Shown: positions 16,060-21,444 of the stretch, one piece after another
Numbering within the stretch: position 1 is the stretch's first letter
How the letters are laid out: each line of letters begins with the position of its first letter
DNA from: CAIKBL01 sp043734785
Lineage (GTDB): Bacteria > Pseudomonadota > Gammaproteobacteria > Ga0077536
Direction: 5' to 3'
NCBI GenBank assembly: GCA_043734785.1
Contig: JAYTEX010000110.1
Location: 1 to 21,444, forward strand
DNA length: 21,444 nucleotides
The notes under the pieces: model-generated
Told to the model about the DNA's origin: nothing
Databases searched by the model: none
What the model saw: the letters and a program-made list of their open reading frames with translations, nothing else
Position numbers and translations under genes: made by a program

Positions 16060-16814
16060 GAAATTTTCCGAGCGGCGCTGTGCGCGACTGCCAAGGTCTT
16101 TACCCACTGTGCACGCTTTTCGAATTCGAGGATTTCACAGCGTGCGCGTACCAACAGGACAGCGAAATAAAAGAGTTGGTAGGCCAGCGCCATGATGAGC
16201 AGTGGTATCAGCATCGACGTCGCCATTGAAGGCGCCCCAAGTTTGGTAATGGTGGCCGGTTGATGCAGGGTGCTCCACCATTCGACCGAGTAATGAATGA
16301 TTGGAATGTTGACCACCCCGACCACCGCGAGTACCGCGCCGGCGCGAGCGGCTGCGCGCCGATCATCGATCGCTGATTGTAGGGCGAGATAACCGAGATA
16401 CAGGAACAGCAGCAAGAGTTCAGATGTCAGGCGCGCGTCCCATACCCACCAGGCGCCCCACATGGGTTTGCCCCACAGCGAACCAGTGGCCAGCGCCAGC
16501 GCCGTAAACGAGGCGCCGAGGGGCGCGCTCGCGCGCGCAATCACGTCACCGAGCTTCACTTTCCAGACCAGACTCGCGGCGCCCGCACACGCCATCACCA
16601 GATAGGCGAACATCGACAACCATGCGCTGGGAACGTGGACATAAATAATCCGGAAGCTTTCGCCTTGTTGGTAATCCGCCGGCGCCATGATCAGCCCGCC
16701 GTACAGACCCGTTAGCAACAGCCCTGCAGAAAGCCAGAATAGCCACGGCGAGCAGGTGGCCGCCAGCGCGTAGAAGTGCATGGGTGATGCGTATTTGTGC
16801 AGAGCCTTGAACAT
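16056..16814 (-). CDS. ccmC: Heme-handling membrane protein CcmC
   Basis: CcmC positions heme for attachment to CcmE. The 252-residue protein has six predicted helices, the WWD motif WGAWWVWD at 119-126, His60 in YVHVPSAW, and a second His region (NIPIIHYSVEWWSTLHQP) downstream of the motif. Together these give the two external heme-ligand histidines of the family. The ATG at 16814 overlaps the ccmB stop by one base (TGATG). A TTG one codon upstream is possible but unneeded. Confidence 0.97.
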   Translation of the reverse strand: MFKALHKYASPMHFYALAATCSPWLFWLSAGLLLTGLYGGLIMAPADYQQGESFRIIYVHVPSAWLSMFAYLVMACAGAASLVWKVKLGDVIARASAPLGASFTALALATGSLWGKPMWGAWWVWDARLTSELLLLFLYLGYLALQSAIDDRRAAARAGAVLAVVGVVNIPIIHYSVEWWSTLHQPATITKLGAPSMATSMLIPLLIMALAYQLFYFAVLLVRARCEILEFEKRAQWVKTLAVAHSAARKIS

Positions 16815-17488
16815 CAACTTAATCGTGCGCGCAGTCCAGCCGCAGCGGCAAAGGGAGCGAGGGTGGCGGCAAGGACTGCAAGTCCTGCTAGGAAATAGTG
16901 TTCGCCCGTCGTCGGCAGGCCGAGTGCCGCGTTATGGACCGCGCCGGCGCCGAAGATGAGGATCGGAATGTACAACGGCAGGATAAGCAGCGCCAGAAGA
17001 AGCGCGCCGCCGCGCACGCCGACGGTCAACGCGCTGCCGACTGCGCCGACCAGGCTGAACACCGGGGTTCCGAGCAGCAAGGTCGAGAGCAGTGCTAGGC
17101 GCGCATTTAAGGCGAGGTCGTATACATAGGTCATCAGCACGGCCATCAGAATAAGCGGTACCAGTGCGGTCAACCAGTGGCCTAAGGCCTTCATCGCACA
17201 TGCCAGCGGCAGCGAGGTGGAAGTAATCACCAACTGCTCCAGGCTGCCGTCATCGAAATCGCTGCGAAAAATGTCGTCCAGGCTGAGGGTGGTGGCCAAT
17301 AAGATGGAAATCCACACAATCGCCGGACCGGTTTGCCGCGTGAGGTCATCGTGCTGACCGAGCGCGAACGGGAACAGCACTGCGATCAGGCTGAAAAAAA
17401 TCAGCGGTTGGACGAGCTGTCCGCGGCGACGTAGAAGTCGCAGGCACTCGCGCCGCAAAATTGCCAGTGCCGGTGTTTCTCGAATCAA
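16814..17488 (-). CDS. ccmB: Heme exporter membrane subunit CcmB
   Basis: CcmB is the permease partner of the CcmA ATPase. The pair uses ATP to release holo-CcmE from CcmC. The 224 residues form six hydrophobic segments with the family start LRRECLRLLRRRGQLVQPLIFF, in which a basic N-terminus precedes helix 1. The acidic loop RSDFDDGSLEQLVIT comes after helix 2. The start codon is TTG at 17488, overlapping the ccmA stop as TTGA. No ATG lies close by in frame, and family similarity begins within a few residues of this TTG, so it is the likely start. Confidence 0.95.
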   Translation of the reverse strand: MIRETPALAILRRECLRLLRRRGQLVQPLIFFSLIAVLFPFALGQHDDLTRQTGPAIVWISILLATTLSLDDIFRSDFDDGSLEQLVITSTSLPLACAMKALGHWLTALVPLILMAVLMTYVYDLALNARLALLSTLLLGTPVFSLVGAVGSALTVGVRGGALLLALLILPLYIPILIFGAGAVHNAALGLPTTGEHYFLAGLAVLAATLAPFAAAAGLRARLS

Positions 17489-18129
17489 GTTGCTGGCGCT
17501 GGCGAAAGCTGGAGGGTACGCAGTGACGCGTGCTGAATATCAAGCGCCTGATGGGTCGCGACGAGGGCCAGGCCTCCGGCCGCGGCATGGGCCGTCAACA
17601 ACGCTTCAACCAGCGCCTTGCCCGCCCTATCGAGCGCCGTAAGCGGCTCGTCGAGAAGCCAGACTAAGGCCGGTATCAGCACTAGCCGGGCCAGTGCGAC
17701 ACGTTGACGCTGGCCCGCCGAAAGGCGCCCTGTCAGCACTGCGCGCAGATGTTCCAAACCAACCTGCGCGAGCGCGTCATCAAGCGAGCTGAGCAACGGC
17801 CGGTTGGCGAGTGCGACTGCGTAACGCAGGTTTTCTTCAACCGACAGGGTGGCGGTAACCCCTGCCGCATGACTGAGATAGTGGATCTGGCTTTGCCACC
17901 TGCCGGGCTCGTCTAAAAGCGGGCGATCCTGCCAAACTATCTGACCCGCGCTGGCGCAGGACAGGCCACTCAAGATTCTGAGCAAGCTGGTTTTACCGCT
18001 GCCATTGGGGCCCAGCACCTGCAGAATTTCTCCACCTTTGATCGCGAAAGAAAGATTCTGAAAGATGAGTTCGTCGCCGCGCACACACTCAAGATTGATC
18101 ACCCTCAGGGTGGAAGCGGCAACAGACAT
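17485..18129 (-). CDS. ccmA: Heme exporter ATP-binding subunit CcmA
   Basis: This is the ABC ATPase of the CcmABCD complex. The 214-residue protein from the ATG at 18129 shows Walker A GPNGSGKT at 40-47, the signature LSAGQRQRVALARL, Walker B LVWLLDEPLTALD and the switch His in ATHQ. It is short, as usual for CcmA. An earlier in-frame ATG at 18180 would add 17 residues of no family character. The start at 18129 has only a weak GGA ahead of it. This is the first gene of the nine-gene operon. The 65-base gap to the upstream unknown gene may hold a promoter or simply be read through. Confidence 0.96.
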   Translation of the reverse strand: MSVAASTLRVINLECVRGDELIFQNLSFAIKGGEILQVLGPNGSGKTSLLRILSGLSCASAGQIVWQDRPLLDEPGRWQSQIHYLSHAAGVTATLSVEENLRYAVALANRPLLSSLDDALAQVGLEHLRAVLTGRLSAGQRQRVALARLVLIPALVWLLDEPLTALDRAGKALVEALLTAHAAAGGLALVATHQALDIQHASLRTLQLSPAPAT

Positions 18130-18194
18130 GTTCCGAGAATCAGGCGTTAGGCGCGGGGTCAGGGCGGCCGAGGATCGCACCCGTAAGGCGCCGG

Positions 18195-18596
18195 TTATCG
18201 TGTGCCAGAAATCCCCGCCAAGCCCCCACCCGAGCCACCGCCGCCGGGCATCTTGGACGGCATGACGATTCGGGACGTCTCTTCTCGCGCCATTTCCTTA
18301 GCCCGATCGTTCAGCCGCTCAACGGCTTCGCGGACCCCCTCGGGGAATTTCGCAAACGCCTGTTCCAGGGTCTCGGCCTCCAGCTCGAACTGGACCGGAA
18401 TCGGACCCATCTGCGTCATCAGCTGGGTATCGCCGATATAGTGACGAAGCCGGTCTGGATCGGGGCTGCCGTCCGGTTTGACTGGCGTGAGAACTCTGAT
18501 GGAGGCCGCGTGGAGATCTGAGTACACCTCTTCGCGGTACAGATTTGTGATGTCGACGGTCATGCTATCCGGGGTCATACCTGCGCGGTTGGTCAT
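18195..18596 (-). CDS. Conserved-looking small protein of unknown function upstream of ccmA
   Basis: The start is placed at the ATG at 18596 because AGGAG lies eight bases upstream. The longer frame to 18683 runs through the promoter-like divergent region. The 133-residue product has no signal peptide or membrane helix, so it is cytoplasmic. It reads as a compact beta-rich N-terminal half (NLYREEVYSDLHAASIRVL, then MTQMGPIPVQFELEA), a charged helical part (about 75-110, AKFPEGVREAVERLNDRAKE), and a Gly-rich tail (PGGGGSGGGLAG). I do not recognise a named domain. Its place just before ccmA on the same strand, 65 bases away, makes a link to cytochrome maturation possible but not shown. Confidence 0.75.
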   Translation of the reverse strand: MTNRAGMTPDSMTVDITNLYREEVYSDLHAASIRVLTPVKPDGSPDPDRLRHYIGDTQLMTQMGPIPVQFELEAETLEQAFAKFPEGVREAVERLNDRAKEMAREETSRIVMPSKMPGGGGSGGGLAGISGTR

Positions 18597-18619
18597 GCGG
18601 CGAACTCCTGTTAATGCTG

Positions 18620-18639
18620 TTTTGCGAAGTCTAGCAAAA
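18620..18639. repeat. Short palindrome in the divergent region before the UDP-sugar genes
   Basis: TTTTGC (18620-18625) and GCAAAA (18634-18639) form a perfect six-base inverted repeat with an eight-base spacer, located 24 bases upstream of the unknown gene's start in the 167-base divergent intergenic region. The size and position suit a dimeric regulator site, but nothing identifies the regulator. Confidence 0.35.
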
Positions 18640-18763
18640 TCTGTCGCCGGGTAGGCGCTCGCGCCGGCGCAAGAATGCGACAATGCCGTCCCGTGTGGCG
18701 GACGCTTCCGTGTTGCGCGTCGGTGTGGTGACTGTGCCGTGTTCAGAAATATTGAGGGGCTTG

Positions 18764-19774
18764 ATGAAAATTTTAGTGACTGGAGCGGCGGGTTTTATCG
18801 GATCCCGCCTGAGCGAGCGGCTGCTGGAACGCGGCGACCAGGTGATCGGGCTCGACAATCTCAACGACTACTACGACGTTGCGCTAAAGGAGGCACGGCT
18901 CGCACGCCTGCTTCCACGGGCGAATTTCGAGTTTCATCGGCTGGATATTGTCGATCGCGCGGCGCTGGACAACCTCTTCGCGGCGGCCAAACCGCAAAGA
19001 GTCATGCACCTCGCGGCCCAGGCGGGTGTGCGTTATTCCCTCACCAATCCCCACGCCTATATCGACGCCAATATCACCGGCTTTCTGAATGTTATCGAAG
19101 CATGCCGAGCGCTGCCGGTGGAGCATCTGGTCTATGCGTCCACCAGCTCGGTGTACGGCGCCAACACGAATATGCCGTTCTCCGTGCATGATAATGTCGA
19201 TCACCCCGTCTCTTTGTATGCCGCGACTAAGAAAGCCAACGAGCTGATGGCGCATACCTACAGCCACCTGTATGGACTGCCCACCACGGGGTTGCGTTTC
19301 TTCACGGTCTACGGTCCCTGGGGCAGGCCTGACATGTCGCTATTCTTGTTCACCCGCAAGATTCTTGCAGGGGAGCCGATAGACGTCTTCAACTTCGGCC
19401 ATCATCGTCGGGACTTCACCTATGTGGACGATATTGTCGAGGGGGTGATGCGGTGTATCGATAGGGTCGCTACGCCATCGCCCGACTGGCACGGTGATAA
19501 GCCCGATCCGGCGACCAGCGCGGCGCCCTACAGGCTCTACAACATCGGTAATAATTCGCCGGTCGAATTGATGGACTTCATCGCGACGCTCGAGCGTTGC
19601 CTGGGGATCACCGCGAAAAAAAATCTGCTTCCGTTGCAGTTAGGGGATGTGCCTGACACCTATGCGGACGTCAGCGCATTGGTGGAGGATATCGGCTATC
19701 GACCTGACACGCCGCTAGCCACTGGCATCGCGAACTTCGTCGCTTGGTATAAGGGGTATTACGGAATCTCATGA
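18764..19774 (+). CDS. UDP-glucuronate 4-epimerase
   Basis: This enzyme interconverts UDP-glucuronate and UDP-galacturonate. The 336-residue protein is an extended SDR with the NAD loop TGAAGFIGS at 6-14, DNLNDYYDVALK at 31-42, a Ser in STSSVYG (126-132), and catalytic Tyr152 and Lys156 in LYAATKK. The blocks DNLNDYYD and FFTVYGPWGRPDMSLFLFT point to the UDP-GlcA 4-epimerase subgroup (LpsL/CapI type) rather than GalE or the TviC/WbpP epimerases. The ATG at 18764 has GAGGGG just ahead; the upstream extension to 18683 is unlike the family. Its stop overlaps the next gene start as ATGA, so the two form one transcript. Confidence 0.95.
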   Translation: MKILVTGAAGFIGSRLSERLLERGDQVIGLDNLNDYYDVALKEARLARLLPRANFEFHRLDIVDRAALDNLFAAAKPQRVMHLAAQAGVRYSLTNPHAYIDANITGFLNVIEACRALPVEHLVYASTSSVYGANTNMPFSVHDNVDHPVSLYAATKKANELMAHTYSHLYGLPTTGLRFFTVYGPWGRPDMSLFLFTRKILAGEPIDVFNFGHHRRDFTYVDDIVEGVMRCIDRVATPSPDWHGDKPDPATSAAPYRLYNIGNNSPVELMDFIATLERCLGITAKKNLLPLQLGDVPDTYADVSALVEDIGYRPDTPLATGIANFVAWYKGYYGIS

Positions 19775-21060
19775 GCACACATCATCGCAAGATCGCCGTC
19801 GTCGGTTTGGGCTATGTGGGATTGCCGGTGGCAGTCGCCTTCGGCCGACAACAGCGCACCATCGGTTTTGACATCAATGCCCGACGCATCGCCGAACTCA
19901 CCGCAGGGCACGACAACACGCTGGAAGTGGAGGCTGCCGACCTCGCGGCGTCGAACATCCAGTTCACGGCCAATCCCGTCGATCTCCAGCAGGCGGACTT
20001 CTACATCGTGGCGGTGCCGACCCCGATCGATAATGCCAAACGCCCGGATATGACCCCGATGCTCAGAGCGTCCGAGACGGTCGGAAAACAGCTCAAGCAG
20101 GGCGATATCGTGGTGTATGAATCGACGGTCTACCCAGGGGCGACCGAAGAAGAGTGTGTGCCGGTGCTCGAGCGGGTGTCCGGTTTGAAATGTGGCCGCG
20201 ATTTCTTTGTCGGCTATTCCCCGGAACGCATCAACCCTGGTGACAAAGAGCACACGTTCACCAAAATCACCAAAGTGGTGGCCGGACAGACCCCGGAAGT
20301 GCTCGAGATCGTGGCCAAGGTCTATGAAAGCGTGGTCGTGGCCGGCGTGCACAGGGCGGCGAGCATCAAGGTCGCGGAGGCTGCCAAGGTCATCGAGAAC
20401 ACCCAACGCGATCTCAACATTGCACTGATGAACGAACTCGCCTTGATTTTTCAGCGCATGGGAATCGATACGCGCGACGTGCTGGCGGCCGCCGGCACCA
20501 AATGGAATTTTCTGAAGTTTGATCCAGGTCTGGTCGGTGGCCATTGCATCGGGGTTGACCCGTACTATTTAACGCACAAAGCGCAGATCGCCGGTTATAT
20601 TCCAGAGGTCATCCTTGCCGGGCGCAGCATCAACGACAACATGGGTCGCTATGTGGCGCACCAGACCGTCAAGCTGATGATTCAATCGAATCTTCCGGTT
20701 AATGGCGGTGTCGTGACAGTGCTCGGTTTTACGTTCAAGGAAGATGTGCCTGATCTTCGCAATACCCGCGTAATCGATATTATTCGCGAGCTGCAGGATT
20801 ACGGCGTCGAAGTACAAGTCCACGATCCGTGCGCGCACAGCGAAGAAGCCTATGAAGAATATGGCATCCGCCTGCTGGACGAGCACTCGTGCAAGCCAGC
20901 GCATGCGGTCGTGCTGGCGGTTCCTCATCAGCAATACTTGGCGTGCGGCTGGACGGGCATTCTCAACCGATTAGGCCACAAGCCGGGGGTCGTGATCGAC
21001 GTCAAGGCCAAATTGGATCGCGACACTCGCCCCGCCGGCATCGTGCACTGGAGGCTGTGA
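19771..21060 (+). CDS. UDP-N-acetylhexosamine 6-dehydrogenase, TviB/WbpA type
   Basis: This is an NAD-dependent four-electron oxidation of C6 in UDP-GlcNAc or UDP-GalNAc to the uronic acid. The 429 residues show the Rossmann loop GLGYVGLP at 12-19, AVPTPID at 81-87, ESTVYPGATEE at 117-127 and the catalytic Cys259 in GGHCIGVDPYYLTHKA. The FTFKEDVPDLRNTRV block lies in the C-terminal substrate domain. STVYPGATEEECVPVLE and DPYYLTHKAQ set it in the TviB/Vi-polysaccharide and WbpA branch rather than the UDP-glucose branch. Which N-acetylhexosamine it prefers cannot be read from the sequence. It overlaps the epimerase gene by four bases and is followed after four bases by the UDP-glucose dehydrogenase gene. 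Confidence 0.94.
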   Translation: MSTHHRKIAVVGLGYVGLPVAVAFGRQQRTIGFDINARRIAELTAGHDNTLEVEAADLAASNIQFTANPVDLQQADFYIVAVPTPIDNAKRPDMTPMLRASETVGKQLKQGDIVVYESTVYPGATEEECVPVLERVSGLKCGRDFFVGYSPERINPGDKEHTFTKITKVVAGQTPEVLEIVAKVYESVVVAGVHRAASIKVAEAAKVIENTQRDLNIALMNELALIFQRMGIDTRDVLAAAGTKWNFLKFDPGLVGGHCIGVDPYYLTHKAQIAGYIPEVILAGRSINDNMGRYVAHQTVKLMIQSNLPVNGGVVTVLGFTFKEDVPDLRNTRVIDIIRELQDYGVEVQVHDPCAHSEEAYEEYGIRLLDEHSCKPAHAVVLAVPHQQYLACGWTGILNRLGHKPGVVIDVKAKLDRDTRPAGIVHWRL

Positions 21061-21064
21061 CGTT

Positions 21065-21444
21065 ATGCGTGTAGTCATCATTGGGACAGGCTATGTGGGT
21101 CTAGTTTCTGGCGCCTGTTTCGCGGAGTTTGGAGCGGAAGTGACCTGTGTCGATGTCGACGCGCAGAAGGTCGCGCGCCTGCACGCCAACGAGATTCCGA
21201 TTTACGAACCGGGGCTGGATGCGCTGGTGGCCAAGAATGTGCGCGATAAGCGCCTGAGCTTTACGACCCATCTGCAGGAAGTCGCGGGCGAAGCGGACTT
21301 GGTGTTCATCGCCGTCGGTACCCCGAGTCGGCGTGGCGATGGTTTCGCGGATCTGTCCTACGTCTACGAGGCTGCGCGCCAACTGGCCGGCGAATTGCGC
21401 GGCTACACGGTCATTGTGGATAAATCCACAGTGCCCGTCGGCAC
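21065..21444 (+). CDS. ugd: UDP-glucose 6-dehydrogenase, N-terminal part (cut by the window edge)
   Basis: The first 126 codons are present and open to the last base. They show the Rossmann loop GTGYVGLVSG at 7-16, IYEPGLD, FIAVGTPS and DKSTVPVG, all typical of UDP-glucose dehydrogenases (family length about 440). The enzyme makes UDP-glucuronate, the substrate for the epimerase two genes upstream. GGAGG at 21050-21054, inside the preceding gene, gives a ribosome site ten bases before the ATG. The catalytic Cys and C-terminal domain lie outside the window. Confidence 0.93.
   Translation, partial: MRVVIIGTGYVGLVSGACFAEFGAEVTCVDVDAQKVARLHANEIPIYEPGLDALVAKNVRDKRLSFTTHLQEVAGEADLVFIAVGTPSRRGDGFADLSYVYEAARQLAGELRGYTVIVDKSTVPVG

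Noticed and set aside
19759..20544. 261-codon minus-strand frame opposite the TviB-type gene
   Set aside because: It is antisense to a full-length UDP-sugar dehydrogenase with every family motif. The His/Asp-rich translation is typical of a shadow frame.

Overview
The window looks like chromosomal DNA of a moderately high-GC Pseudomonadota, most likely a gammaproteobacterium. The reasons are a complete system I cytochrome c maturation operon in the order ccmABCDEFGHI, several secreted c-type or periplasmic proteins, and UDP-sugar genes for a surface polysaccharide. No rRNA, tRNA, CRISPR array, integrase or intact insertion sequence was seen, so the genus cannot be fixed.

Left part (1-3400), minus strand: small, poorly characterised envelope genes. 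These are a Met/His-rich secreted peptide (44-325), a secreted two-EF-hand protein with a Cys-rich tail (381-932), a secreted Pro/Arg-rich protein with a paired-Cys motif (1458-1892), a four-helix membrane protein (2340-2846) and a UspA-type stress protein (2931-3371). Two stretches of more than 400 bases here have no convincing gene (933-1457 and 1893-2339).

Middle (3600-11260): a GH144/PF10091 'glucoamylase-like' protein without a signal peptide, glucose-6-phosphate dehydrogenase (zwf) and a short-chain dehydrogenase, all on the minus strand. Divergent from these is a plus-strand group: a periplasmic cytochrome c-PQQ quinoprotein of the polyvinyl-alcohol-dehydrogenase type, a SAM methyltransferase, an exported staphylococcal-nuclease-like protein and a small putative lipoprotein. 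The quinoprotein needs heme attached in the periplasm, which the nearby ccm operon would supply.

Right part (11273-18129), minus strand: ccmA to ccmI as one tightly packed operon. Every junction from ccmA to ccmH overlaps, and start codons include TTG (ccmB) and GTG (ccmE, ccmH). CcmABCD handle heme export and loading, CcmE is the heme chaperone, and CcmFGHI reduce apocytochrome and ligate heme. A conserved small protein of unknown function lies 65 bases upstream of ccmA.

Right end (18764-21444), plus strand: UDP-glucuronate 4-epimerase, a TviB/WbpA-type UDP-N-acetylhexosamine 6-dehydrogenase and the start of a UDP-glucose 6-dehydrogenase, cut by the window edge. Together they would make acidic nucleotide sugars (UDP-GlcA, UDP-GalA and a UDP-HexNAcA) for capsule, exopolysaccharide or O-antigen.

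I found no clear, wholly new multi-gene system. The most unusual material is the set of small secreted proteins at the left, two of which share a paired-Cys motif, the leaderless GH144-like protein, and the quinoprotein-methyltransferase pairing.
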